Part shown: positions 17,021 through 25,113 of the stretch, in pieces
Numbering within the stretch: the first letter of the stretch is position 1
How the letters are laid out: every line of letters begins with the position of its first letter
Origin: CAYGDP01 sp964348665
GTDB taxonomy: Bacteria; Verrucomicrobiota; Verrucomicrobiia; Palsa-1439; CAYGDP01
DNA: 64,000 nt
NCBI GenBank assembly: GCA_964348665.1
Contig: CAYGDP010000021.1
Coordinates: forward strand, 1-64,000
Reading direction: 5' to 3'
Translations under genes and position numbers: made by a program
Notes under the pieces: generated by a model
What the model was told of the DNA's origin: nothing
The model's database searches: none
Seen by the model: only the letters and a program-made list of their open reading frames with translations

Positions 17021-17611
17021 ATGAAAATTGTCTTGGCAATCACCGGCGCCAGCGGCGCGATCTACGCGCAGCGATTACTCGATGTGCTCGTTGGAGAAAA
17101 TCCGAAATCCGAAAACCGAAATCCGAAATCAGTGGAAGTTCATCTCATCACCACCAAGCACTCTCGCGAAGTCATCGCGCTGGAGCTTCCCAAGGGCGAT
17201 CTCGTCGTCCCGCCCAGCGTCATCCAATACGACGAGCGCGACTCGATGTTCGTGCCGTTTGTCAGCGGGTCGGCGAAGTTCGACGCGATGGTGCTTTGTC
17301 CCGCATCGATGGGGATGATCGGGCGGATTGCCAGCGGTGTATCCGACTCCACCATCACTCGTGCTGCCGATGTGTTTCTCAAGGAACGTCGCAAACTGAT
17401 CCTGGTGCCGCGCGAAGCGCCATTCAATCTGATTCACCTCCGCAACATGGCGACCCTGACCGAAGCCGGTGCGGTGATCATTCCAGCCAGTCCATCGTTT
17501 TATACCAAACCGAAGACGCTCACCGAGGCTGCCGACACTGTCGTGGCGCGCATCTTGGACCACCTGGGGGTGGAACATCGGCTTGCGAAACGCTGGCAGA
17601 GCGAGGAATAG
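17021..17611 (+). CDS. ubiX: Flavin prenyltransferase UbiX
   Basis: UbiX attaches a dimethylallyl group to FMN, making the prenyl-FMN cofactor of UbiD decarboxylases; a ubiD-like gene lies at 11626. The start at 17021 gives MKIVLAITGASGAIYAQRL and 196 residues. Other motifs are PASMGMIGRIASGVSDSTIT, LVPREAPFNLIHLRNM and PASPSFYTKPKT. Oddity: residues about 26-37 (ENPKSENRNPKS) are encoded by a low-complexity array of AAATCCGA-type units (17097-17131) and look like an in-frame insertion in the first loop, before the strand VEVHLITTKH. Confidence 0.93.
   Translation: MKIVLAITGASGAIYAQRLLDVLVGENPKSENRNPKSVEVHLITTKHSREVIALELPKGDLVVPPSVIQYDERDSMFVPFVSGSAKFDAMVLCPASMGMIGRIASGVSDSTITRAADVFLKERRKLILVPREAPFNLIHLRNMATLTEAGAVIIPASPSFYTKPKTLTEAADTVVARILDHLGVEHRLAKRWQSEE
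17097..17131. repeat. AAATCCGA-type tandem repeat inside ubiX
   Basis: Four imperfect copies of an 8-9 base word (AATCCGAAATCCGAAAACC and onward) lie in frame in ubiX. The encoded Asn/Pro/Lys/Ser/Glu-rich segment has no counterpart in the usual UbiX fold as I know it. Confidence 0.75.
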
Positions 17612-17726
17612 CGGTCGGAGAGTTGACGGAACTAGTGAAGGACGATTCGGGGCGCCAGGAATTTTTTAGATGGACCGAGAATTGAGATTGACTTGCGGGT
17701 GTGTAATTTTTAATGTGGGGGCAGCG

Positions 17727-18032
17727 ATGCCGACGTATGAATATGAATGTGGCCGATGTGGGAAGCGGTTGGAGATTTTTCAACCCATGACCGAGGCTCC
17801 GAAGCGTGTTTGTCCACATTGCAAAGGACGGCTGCGGCGGATGATCGGCACGGGAGCGGGAATGATTTTCAAGGGCACGGGATTTTACATAACCGATTAT
17901 CGCAGCAAAGGATACAAGGAGGCGGCCAAGAAAGAATCCGGCGCCGCGACCACGAAAACGGCAGAAGCCAAACCTGCAGCGAAAACCGAGACGAAAACCT
18001 CTAAACCATCAGCAGAAGGAAAGAAGTCATGA
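17727..18032 (+). CDS. FmdB-type zinc ribbon protein
   Basis: A 101-residue protein beginning MPTYEYECGRCG, the hallmark of FmdB-family putative regulators. One zinc ribbon is formed by C8, C11, C29 and C32. After GTGFYITDYRSKGYKEA comes a low-complexity Ala/Lys/Thr tail (about residues 68-101), as in many family members. The start at 17727 is preferred to an upstream Met at 17670 because the fold begins there. Its stop overlaps the next gene as ATGA. Target unknown. Confidence 0.88.
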   Translation: MPTYEYECGRCGKRLEIFQPMTEAPKRVCPHCKGRLRRMIGTGAGMIFKGTGFYITDYRSKGYKEAAKKESGAATTKTAEAKPAAKTETKTSKPSAEGKKS

Positions 18033-18793
18033 TTGTTTGCCCCAAATGTGGTTACGATAACGAGCTGGGACGCATTTTTTGCGGTGGTTGCAGCGAAAAA
18101 CTGGATTTATCGGCTATTCAAGGACCCGGCGGCGGCCTGAACGCTCCGAAGAAAAAGAAAGGATTTTTTGGCGGGGGCGGCGACAAAAAAAAGGTAGGGA
18201 TCGGCACATGGATTTGGCGGATTATCAACTGGGGCGGTATGATCGCCATCGTGGTGATTTGCTGGTTGCTCTGGCAGGCGCCGGTGGATTTGAAGAGCAT
18301 CGCGGTGACGACCGAGGCGCACGAGAGTGCGAAGGAAAAAATGACGGCGTTGATCGACGAATCCCGCGCCGGCAATGGTGTTGAAGTTGAATTTACCGAG
18401 AGCGAAATTGCTTCCTGGCTGGAAAAAGAACCGAAATGGGCAAGCACCGAGAGCGGCCTGGCGTTGGTGCCGTCCAAGGTGCGCGTCGAATGTGGGACTG
18501 GGGAGGTTACCATTGTTGTGGTTGGCACTGGAAACGCCAGCAGTCACAAGCACGATTTCATTGCTAAGTTTAAAGGCAAACTGGTCATGAACGGCAAACA
18601 ATTGGATTTCCAGCGCGAAAAGCTTACTGTTGGAAAATGTCCGATCCCGGGAAAGTTTCTCCAAGACGTTATGCGTGATAAATTCATGCAAGGCTTGGCT
18701 GATATTTTTAAGGAACAACTCGACGCAATCGGGACGCAACAGCAAATTCGCGTTGAACCCGGCAAAATTATCATCGGCCCGCCGCCTATGTAG
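18029..18793 (+). CDS. Zinc-ribbon membrane protein of unknown function
   Basis: 254 residues. The N-terminus has a zinc ribbon (C4, C7, C18, C21), then a Gly/Lys linker, one membrane segment (about 64-83) and a soluble domain of about 170 residues that would lie outside the cytoplasm. That domain contains EFTESEIASWLEKEP and ends in IRVEPGKIIIGPPPM. Many verrucomicrobial proteins share this ribbon-membrane-domain layout, but I cannot name a family. It is coupled to the FmdB-type gene by an ATGA overlap and followed 6 bp later by a secreted protein gene. Confidence 0.75.
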   Translation: MIVCPKCGYDNELGRIFCGGCSEKLDLSAIQGPGGGLNAPKKKKGFFGGGGDKKKVGIGTWIWRIINWGGMIAIVVICWLLWQAPVDLKSIAVTTEAHESAKEKMTALIDESRAGNGVEVEFTESEIASWLEKEPKWASTESGLALVPSKVRVECGTGEVTIVVVGTGNASSHKHDFIAKFKGKLVMNGKQLDFQREKLTVGKCPIPGKFLQDVMRDKFMQGLADIFKEQLDAIGTQQQIRVEPGKIIIGPPPM

Positions 18794-18799
18794 TCAGGT

Positions 18800-20146
18800 A
18801 TGATGCTTCCTATTGGCGGATGCAGATGGATGGTAGCGGGACTTGCTGGCGTGTCGCTGGGGCTTTCGATCGGGGCGTTTTCCGAGCAACCTCGTTCCCG
18901 GACCATCCAGAGCAGCAGCCGGCAATTCACCGTAGAGGCCCCCGATGCCCGTGTCGCCACCAGCATCGCGCGATACTCGGAACGGCTCAAATCCGCTTTC
19001 CTCGCCAAGATGCAGCTGCCCGATCGTTGGCAAAGCGCAGTCCATATTCGAATTCAGCAGCGGAAGGAAGGTGACTTGTCTCCCGCGCTCGTTGTCATCC
19101 CGCAATCATTCAAAGGCCAGCTTCAGTTTGTTGTTCGTGCGCAAACACCGCCCCCGCTGGATCAAACGGAGTTTTTCCGGGCGCTCACGCAAATCCTCTG
19201 CGCCGAACAGGTCAACCGCGCCCACGGCGTTCAGGCGGGCGAAAAACTTGCCGTGGCCCCGCTCTGGCTCGCCGAAGGACTTTGGCAATCCCTGGCGGAT
19301 AACGCCGTGCAAGTGCCTTTGCGCGACACCAACCTACTCTTGCTACAACGCGCGGTTGGCGCCGAACGAGCGGCTACGGTCGCGCAACTTACGGCAGTCA
19401 CCCAACTTCCCGCGGAATCCGCTCCCGCGCGATTATTCGGAGCGCAGAGCCAAGCATTGGTTGAATCGCTGCTGTCGTTGCCGGATGGCGCGCGCAAAAT
19501 GCAGGCGTTACTCGCGTCGTTGCGGGCGCAGCCCGATGCGAGAGCCGCCTTGCAGGAGATATATAAACAGGATTTTCGCGACGAACCGGTGCTGGAAAAA
19601 TGGTGGGCGTTGCGCCTCCGCGCCCGCGCGCAGCAACGCATCGCGCAGGCCTTGACCGCCTCCCAAACCGTTCGGCGTCTGGATGAAACCCTTCCCACGC
19701 CGATTACGGTCACCGACCGCAAGACAGGCGCGCAAACCACGCGCCAATTGAAAGTGAGCGAGTTAGGTGATTATTGGCAGATGGAAGGATTGACGGATTT
19801 GATCCAGCAAAAAATCGCATCGCTCGCCACGCTTCAAACGCAGGCGCACCCGACGTTCCGCGAACCGATCGCCGCCTATGTGGATGCGCTGGAAAACTTG
19901 AAACAACGCGGGTTCAAACGATATCGAAAAGTAGCCAAGATCGCCGAGCAACTGCATCAGGAGGCGGAACAGCAAACTCGCGATGTCGCCGCGTATCTCA
20001 ATGAGATCGAAGAACCCAATGCAGGTCTTGCCTTGAGCCTGCGCGGTTTCTTCGCGCCATTGCCAGAGTCAGGAGTTGGAACCCCGCAAACCATTAGCAC
20101 CTTCCTCGACAAGATCGAGCAGGCAGAATCGGCTGGCAAAAAATAA
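18800..20146 (+). CDS. Secreted protein of unknown function
   Basis: 448 residues with an N-terminal hydrophobic segment (about residues 10-27) that looks like a signal peptide ending near GAFSEQ. The next 250 residues resemble the layout of secreted peptidase-MA-like proteins (RYSERLKSAFLAKMQLP, then APLWLAEGLWQSL), but no HExxH zinc motif is present, so activity cannot be claimed. The C-terminal third is helical and Gln/Glu-rich. It lies 6 bp after the zinc-ribbon membrane gene and ends head-to-head with the convergent gene at 20147, with no space for a separate terminator. Confidence 0.7.
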   Translation: MMLPIGGCRWMVAGLAGVSLGLSIGAFSEQPRSRTIQSSSRQFTVEAPDARVATSIARYSERLKSAFLAKMQLPDRWQSAVHIRIQQRKEGDLSPALVVIPQSFKGQLQFVVRAQTPPPLDQTEFFRALTQILCAEQVNRAHGVQAGEKLAVAPLWLAEGLWQSLADNAVQVPLRDTNLLLLQRAVGAERAATVAQLTAVTQLPAESAPARLFGAQSQALVESLLSLPDGARKMQALLASLRAQPDARAALQEIYKQDFRDEPVLEKWWALRLRARAQQRIAQALTASQTVRRLDETLPTPITVTDRKTGAQTTRQLKVSELGDYWQMEGLTDLIQQKIASLATLQTQAHPTFREPIAAYVDALENLKQRGFKRYRKVAKIAEQLHQEAEQQTRDVAAYLNEIEEPNAGLALSLRGFFAPLPESGVGTPQTISTFLDKIEQAESAGKK

Positions 20147-21574
20147 CTATCGAAGGACGGTGAAGGTTACATCCCAGGCTGGCTTGTTCTGGGGGTCGTA
20201 GGATATCGGTTGTTCTTTTCCCCCGTCGTCTGTCCCGTCTTCGCCGATGCTGTAGACCACGTATCCCATTGCCAGTTTTTTGTAACGGAGCGGCTTGCCG
20301 TCGAACGGGTCGGCTGGAATCGCTTTTAGAAATTCCGGGACAAGCGATTCCAAGGATTCGGGTATCATGCGTTTTGCGATACGATAGCGCTCGATAGCTA
20401 TTGCGACGGCCGCCGCGCGAACGCAAGCGGAAGATCGGGCGAAGGCAGGAAAGATGTTGGACGTATATTTCCTTGGTTCGTTGTCGCCGATTTTAATTAC
20501 ATCTGCATCGCGATGAAATCTGGCGCCTGTATGCTTGCTGGATAAGTCAATGGTTAAGCGGCCAATTTGCCGCGCCAACTGTAAAGATTCTGGAAATGGA
20601 AATTTACTGGCTTGGATCAGATCTGACTTGTAATCGAGCAGCGTTAGCATGTCGTCGGCGCGACCCTTTGCAGTTCTATCCGGGGGCGGTAGAGGTTGAG
20701 GAAAATCAAAGGTTAAAAACAACTGTTTGTCGGAGGCGTTTTCCACCTCAAAATAATTCAAGCATCGTTCCCCGATGAGCATTGAGGTGAGAGCATAAGA
20801 CTTTTCCGACTCTTCCAGCGCTCCGCTGATTTTAACAAGTTGGTTTTGGGAAAGTTCTGTTCTGCTCATGATCCGCTGAAGGATATCTATGGTCATGTCG
20901 TCGCAATTTTTTCGATAAAGTGCTGCGATCATAAATGGTTCGTCGTCGAGCGTCCGTGAAAGATTGAGCGCCGTGAGAATGGAGCGAGTTGCCCCCGTGT
21001 TGATCCCTTCATCAGCCCTCGCAATCGCTTCCAGGAGGAGAACCCTTGTTGATGAACGGATATGTTGGACTGGTTGTAAATACACGATCTTCTCGCGTTC
21101 TTCCTTTGATAGTGTTGTTGATGGTGAAAACCGTTCGCGAAATTTGTCTACAAGCATTATGGGATAGCGTCCGCGTTTTTTGGCTGCTAGTTCATGTAAG
21201 GCGCCCAGCGGCTCACGATATTGGTGAAGGTACTTGCGAATGGCTTGCAAAGTCGCCTGGTCGAGCGGTTGATTTAATTCGGGGAGTCGTCCATTGCCGA
21301 CGAGTGGGAGAGGCGAATTGCTATCGTGCTTGCCGACGTTTGGCCATTTCTTGAAAACATCGAGCAATTGCTCCGCGATGTTTTCATCCGGAGGAGGGTA
21401 GGTGTACCACTTCTCGAGATCATCTATCGAGACGGGATGCCCTTGTTTTCGGATTTCTTCCAATTTTGCTTTTACCCGTTCGTCGGGTGGGTCGGCGCGT
21501 GCCGACAGAATATTGGCAGTAAGGATCGAGATTGCCAGGAGAATAAACACCCAGGTATTCTTTGCTCTCATCAC
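20147..21574 (-). CDS. Secreted protein with pseudopilin-like C-terminal segment
   Basis: 475 residues with a signal peptide (about 1-27, ending LSARA before DPPDER). The long middle is helical without known motifs. The C-terminal 100 residues (AIERYRIAKRMIPESLESLV, then IPADPFDGKPLRYKK, YVVYSIGEDGTDDGG) match the end typical of PVC proteins related to type II secretion pseudopilins, but there is no N-terminal prepilin motif here. The function is not known. Confidence 0.75.
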   Translation of the reverse strand: MMRAKNTWVFILLAISILTANILSARADPPDERVKAKLEEIRKQGHPVSIDDLEKWYTYPPPDENIAEQLLDVFKKWPNVGKHDSNSPLPLVGNGRLPELNQPLDQATLQAIRKYLHQYREPLGALHELAAKKRGRYPIMLVDKFRERFSPSTTLSKEEREKIVYLQPVQHIRSSTRVLLLEAIARADEGINTGATRSILTALNLSRTLDDEPFMIAALYRKNCDDMTIDILQRIMSRTELSQNQLVKISGALEESEKSYALTSMLIGERCLNYFEVENASDKQLFLTFDFPQPLPPPDRTAKGRADDMLTLLDYKSDLIQASKFPFPESLQLARQIGRLTIDLSSKHTGARFHRDADVIKIGDNEPRKYTSNIFPAFARSSACVRAAAVAIAIERYRIAKRMIPESLESLVPEFLKAIPADPFDGKPLRYKKLAMGYVVYSIGEDGTDDGGKEQPISYDPQNKPAWDVTFTVLR

Positions 21575-21611
21575 GGATATGATAACACATTTGAGGGACG
21601 TTTCTCGCTGC

Positions 21612-21640
21612 TTGACGGTGGGAGGGAGTGACGGTATTGT
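21612..21640 (+). promoter_or_regulatory. Promoter of tRNA-His
   Basis: TTGACG (21612-21617) and TATTGT (21635-21640) with a 17-bp spacer. The -10 box ends 16 bases before the tRNA begins. Confidence 0.6.
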
Positions 21641-21656
21641 CGGTTTCAGATTGGAT

Positions 21657-21734
21657 GGTGGCCGTAGCTCAGCCTGGTAGAGCCCCGGATTGTGGATCCG
21701 GTTGTCGCGGGTTCAAATCCCGTCGGTCACCCCA
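21657..21734 (+). tRNA. tRNA-His (GTG)
   Basis: Complete cloverleaf with CCA encoded (21732-21734). The acceptor stem pairs GTGGCCG (21658-21664) with CGGTCAC (21724-21730). The anticodon loop ATTGTGGAT gives anticodon GTG, and the T arm GCGGGTTCAAATCCCGT is standard. The extra G at 21657 (G-1) faces discriminator C at 21731, the identity feature of tRNA-His, which settles the assignment. Confidence 0.95.
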
Positions 21735-21792
21735 TCCATCCGCCTGCGGCGGACGGAATAACCAAGCACCAAATCCTAATCAAGGAGTCGCG

Positions 21793-22341
21793 ATGAAATG
21801 TCCTGCGTGTGGTGAATCAGAATTGCGTCCGGTGGAACTCGATCAAGGATTGCCAGCCAAGGAGTGTGGGAAATGCGGTGGTCGTTGGCTTGGTTCGACG
21901 GAGTATTGGGCCTGGATTGAGAAGGCCGGAACGAATCAGCCGGAGCGACCGGCGGACGGTGGTGTGCCGCAGATCTCGGACAGCAAACACATCAAGATTT
22001 GCCCAACCTGCGGTCATTTGTTGATTCGTTTCCGTGTCGGGCATGGCACGGGTTTTTCGCTCGACCATTGCGGAACGTGCAACGGCGTTTGGCTGGACCG
22101 AAATGAGTGGGAAACTCTTAAGGTGCGCAATCTTCACGATGATATCCACCGGATCTTTACCGCGGAATGGCAGGGAGCGATCCATGCGGAAGCGCGGCGG
22201 ACTGCGTTGGAACGTATCTATCGGCAAAACTTTGGCGATGCCGACTTTGCCGAGGTGCAGAAAATTCGGGCGTGGATTGACGCGCATCCGAAACGCCGTG
22301 CTTTACTAGCATATTTGACGGATCCAAAGCCGCTCAAGTAG
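21793..22341 (+). CDS. Double zinc-ribbon (TFIIB-type) protein
   Basis: 182 residues from the ATG at 21793, with AAGGAG six bases upstream. Two zinc ribbons of the zf-TFIIB-like type: C3, C6, C25, C28 (CGKCGGRWL) and C70, C73, C93, C96 (CGTCNGVWLDRNE). The C-terminal 80 residues are helical (RRTALERIYRQNFGDADFA) and end in AYLTDPKPLK. Such proteins are common in environmental bacteria and have no established role. A longer frame upstream would run through tRNA-His and is not the real start. Confidence 0.83.
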   Translation: MKCPACGESELRPVELDQGLPAKECGKCGGRWLGSTEYWAWIEKAGTNQPERPADGGVPQISDSKHIKICPTCGHLLIRFRVGHGTGFSLDHCGTCNGVWLDRNEWETLKVRNLHDDIHRIFTAEWQGAIHAEARRTALERIYRQNFGDADFAEVQKIRAWIDAHPKRRALLAYLTDPKPLK

Positions 22342-22430
22342 AAATTGCGAGGGGGAAACCATCGGTCGCCGGGCTTGGACAAAGCGGTAAGGATCGAGCG
22401 TCAGGTGGCGATACCCGTTACAAGTTTCGC

Positions 22431-23249
22431 TTATTTCTTGCTGAAATTGCGGACGGTTGCGGCCACGATGTTTTTATTGGGAATGGTGATCGTGTCGCCA
22501 TCGGGGCTGCGGAGGCGAGTGCTGCGGATTCCAATGTATTCCACCACGCCTTCGTCGGCACCGATCTTGACACGGTCGCCAATGACAAAGGGGCGGTCGG
22601 CAACAATGACAATGGAGCCGATCAGGTTGGAAATTGTTTCCTGCGCAGCGAGAGCGACGGCGAGGCCGCCGATGCCGAGGCCGGCGAGGATGCTGTTGAT
22701 TTTGAAACCGATATTGTCTGCCGTCATCAGCACCGCGATGAGGAGGACAAAGACCTTGGTTGCTTTTCGCAGCAGGACAAGAATTTCCACTCCCACGCGT
22801 TTATCGCGGTTTTCGAATTTTGCCTTGAGGATATCATGGCCGAGGTCCACGAGTTTGAGGGCAACGTAGGTAATGGCGGCGGCGGCGATGATGCCGAAGG
22901 CTTTGGCGAGGTAGTTTTGAAGCCAATTTGGTTTATTGAGGACGGCGACGCCGAGGTAGAGGAAGACGAGAAAAACGACCAGTTGCAGCGGGCCGTGGAG
23001 CAGCGCGACCAAGCGGTCATCCCATTTCGACTCGGTTTTGTCGGTGAGACGTGTCATCCACTTGGAGACGCAAACATTCGCAAACTTGGAGAGCGCGATG
23101 GCGGCCAAGAGATACGTGGTGAAGAGAATGTATTGCCAAAGGGTATTGCCGCCGAATTCCTCCTTGAGCCACGGGAAATCGGTCAATAAGTCATTGACGA
23201 ACGTCGCCAAAATCGGGGTCACGCCGGTATTATGTGGAAACGGGCGCAA
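22431..23249 (-). CDS. MscS family mechanosensitive ion channel, short form
   Basis: 272 residues with about four membrane segments (near 28-48, 75-97, 105-125, 155-175). The pore helix and beta domain are clear: GLGIGGLAVALAAQETISNL, then GSIVIVADRPFVIGDRVKI and IGIRSTRLRSPDGDTITIPN. The protein stops right after NIVAATVRNFSKK, so the C-terminal alpha/beta vestibule domain of E. coli MscS is missing while the membrane part is extended. The stop is clean, with no sign of a nearby frameshift. It is divergent from the TPR gene at 23318. Confidence 0.88.
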   Translation of the reverse strand: MRPFPHNTGVTPILATFVNDLLTDFPWLKEEFGGNTLWQYILFTTYLLAAIALSKFANVCVSKWMTRLTDKTESKWDDRLVALLHGPLQLVVFLVFLYLGVAVLNKPNWLQNYLAKAFGIIAAAAITYVALKLVDLGHDILKAKFENRDKRVGVEILVLLRKATKVFVLLIAVLMTADNIGFKINSILAGLGIGGLAVALAAQETISNLIGSIVIVADRPFVIGDRVKIGADEGVVEYIGIRSTRLRSPDGDTITIPNKNIVAATVRNFSKK

Positions 23250-23317
23250 TTAGCAAGCCGACAGCGGGCGATGGTTTGCGACTTGCCCTCGGCGTGGCAC
23301 CGTGCTACGTTGCGCGC

Positions 23318-24742
23318 GTGAATGGCAGGGTGATCTTGTTTGTCTTGTGCCTTTGTCTCGGAGGTGGCGCGACAGTCATCATGGCCGAAAAAGGCGCCGA
23401 CGGCGATGTCAAATCGCTTCAGGAAGCGGTGCGGAAAAAGCCGACCGACGCAGATGCCTGGCGGAAGCTGGCGCACGCGCACGCCAAAAACGGCAAAGCG
23501 TCGGAATCCATCAAAGCGTGGCTGGAAGTGACCAAACTGGCGCCGAAAGATTCGGATGCCTGGCGAAATCTCGGGCTTCTCTATCTTGCGCAGAAGCAGC
23601 ATGAAAAAGCCAAGGGAATCTTTGAAAAGCTGACCGAACAGGATGGAGGATCGGCAAGCGCGTGGTTCAACCTTGGCGCGGTGTTGCTGGAGGTGAAAGA
23701 CAGCGCGGGCGCAGAGAAGGCGTTTCGCCAATCCATCGAATTGGACCCCAAAAGTGCGGCGGCCCACTACAATCTCGGTTGTGTTCTGGCCCAGGCCCGA
23801 AGATATGAGGAAGCCGTCATTGCCTATCGAGAAGCCATCGATCTGGATTCCGAATACGCCGAGGCTTGGACAAATTTGGGTTGGACGTATGGGATGTTAA
23901 AGAACTACCCGGCGGCGGTGGACGCGCAGAAGGAAGCGGTTAAACTCAAACCGGAACTGACGGCGGCTTGGACGAATCTCGCGTTGGTACACCTGACGTT
24001 GAAACAGACCGATGAAGCGGTGGAAGCGCTTCGCGAGGCGGTTGAACAGGATTCGGACAATGCTGAAGCGTGGCTCATCTCGGTTGTCGCATTACACGAG
24101 GCTGGCAAGCTGGACGGGGCCAGCAAAGCGTTTGATCATATTGTACGAATCCGTCGCGACGAGGGAAAGGCTTGGCAGAGTGTTGGCGATCTGTTTTACA
24201 ATTTCGGAAAATTCGCTGAAGCCGCCAAATCGTATCAACAGGCCGGTAAACTGAAGCCCAACGATCCCTCCATCGCGATTTCGTTTGGATGGTCGTGCAT
24301 CGGCTCGCAACGATGGGCAGACGCCGAAGCGGTTTTCCTGAAATGCACGCAGGTGGATCCTAACATATCCGAACTTTGGAGCGGCCTGGGAATGGCACAG
24401 GCAAAGTTAAAAAAATGGCAGGAAGCGGCCCAATCCTACGAACGAGCCTTGAGTTTGCGAAACGATTCCAAGGAAACCTGGTACAACTTAACCGTGGCGT
24501 ATCATCAGCTCGAAAATAGGGGCGATACGATTCGGGCGTGGCAAGAACTAAAAAAACTCGATGCCACGCTTGCGCAATCGATCGCCAATCAGTTGGAACT
24601 GGTTGTGCCGGAAAAGAGCGATTCTTCGCCAGAGGTTGTTTCTCCCTCACAGCCCCAAAAAGAAACTTCTCCCGCGGCTCGATCCGATAAAAAATCAGAA
24701 CTCGCAGGCGAGCCTGAAGGCGATTCCACTGTTGAAAAATGA
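23318..24742 (+). CDS. Secreted tetratricopeptide repeat protein
   Basis: 474 residues from a GTG at 23318, which gives a clean signal-like N-terminus (NGRVILFVLCLCLGGGATVI). An in-frame ATG at 23234 would overlap the divergent mscS gene and put 28 unrelated residues ahead of it. At least ten TPR units follow (for example AWFNLGAVLLEVKDSAGAEK, AHYNLGCVLAQARRYEEAV, AWTNLGWTYGMLKNYPAAV). A Ser/Glu/Lys-rich tail of about 45 residues ends the protein. Likely a periplasmic or lipid-linked scaffold; no catalytic domain is visible. Confidence 0.85.
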   Translation: MNGRVILFVLCLCLGGGATVIMAEKGADGDVKSLQEAVRKKPTDADAWRKLAHAHAKNGKASESIKAWLEVTKLAPKDSDAWRNLGLLYLAQKQHEKAKGIFEKLTEQDGGSASAWFNLGAVLLEVKDSAGAEKAFRQSIELDPKSAAAHYNLGCVLAQARRYEEAVIAYREAIDLDSEYAEAWTNLGWTYGMLKNYPAAVDAQKEAVKLKPELTAAWTNLALVHLTLKQTDEAVEALREAVEQDSDNAEAWLISVVALHEAGKLDGASKAFDHIVRIRRDEGKAWQSVGDLFYNFGKFAEAAKSYQQAGKLKPNDPSIAISFGWSCIGSQRWADAEAVFLKCTQVDPNISELWSGLGMAQAKLKKWQEAAQSYERALSLRNDSKETWYNLTVAYHQLENRGDTIRAWQELKKLDATLAQSIANQLELVVPEKSDSSPEVVSPSQPQKETSPAARSDKKSELAGEPEGDSTVEK

Positions 24743-24891
24743 CCGGCAAATTCTTGGCGTGAATGCTGCGGAAAGTTGTGTCATCGGCGTTTCGAGATGT
24801 GAACCACACTCACGATGGTGATGATTGTCGAATCTTACCGCGGGAAAAATAAAGACCTGGACAGCTCCTCCCTGTCAATGTTCGCCCGGAC

Positions 24892-24933
24892 ATTGTCGTT
24901 TTGACGTTACACCTGTAACGTGAAAACGACAAT
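24892..24933. repeat. Long near-perfect palindrome (19-bp arms)
   Basis: Arms 24892-24910 and 24915-24933 pair at 18 of 19 positions around a 4-base loop ACCT; the single mismatch is G opposite G. The left arm is ATTGTCGTTTTGACGTTAC. No U-tract follows, so it is not an obvious intrinsic terminator. Confidence 0.8.
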
Positions 24934-24995
24934 CCGTTTCAATGGACCCAAATCCGGACATAATCGTTATCTGCAATGGCTATTTGCTTCCGGAT

Positions 24996-25033
24996 TGTAG
25001 CGGCTCTCTCCGCTATAGGCGGACAAGTCCGAG
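24996..25033. repeat. TGTAG-type hairpin element, degenerate copy
   Basis: TGTAGCGGC start, an inner AGCGG/CCGCT hairpin, a second CGGAC/GTCCG hairpin, then GAATTATTTTCC, which resembles the linker of the intact copy at 51804-51864. The closing CTACA end is missing. Confidence 0.6.
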
Positions 25034-25113
25034 CGTCGAATTATTTTCCATCATTCAGGCTAAAACGACAACTTCAACAATGGAATTTTATCGCGCCGAT
25101 CGGTTTCCGGACA

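Larger units (their letters stand above)
24743..25113. other. Non-coding region rich in palindromes and direct repeats
   Basis: About 370 bp without a gene. It contains the long hairpin at 24892-24933, a TGTAG-type element at 24996-25033, three copies of CCGGACAT (24887, 24954 and 25107 region), and two copies of AAAACGACAA followed by a CAATGGA word (24923 and 25063). No consensus promoter or U-tract terminator was found. Confidence 0.6.

Noticed and set aside
21628..21792. Extended start for the double zinc-ribbon gene
   Set aside because: It would translate tRNA-His; the ATG at 21793 has a good AAGGAG site.
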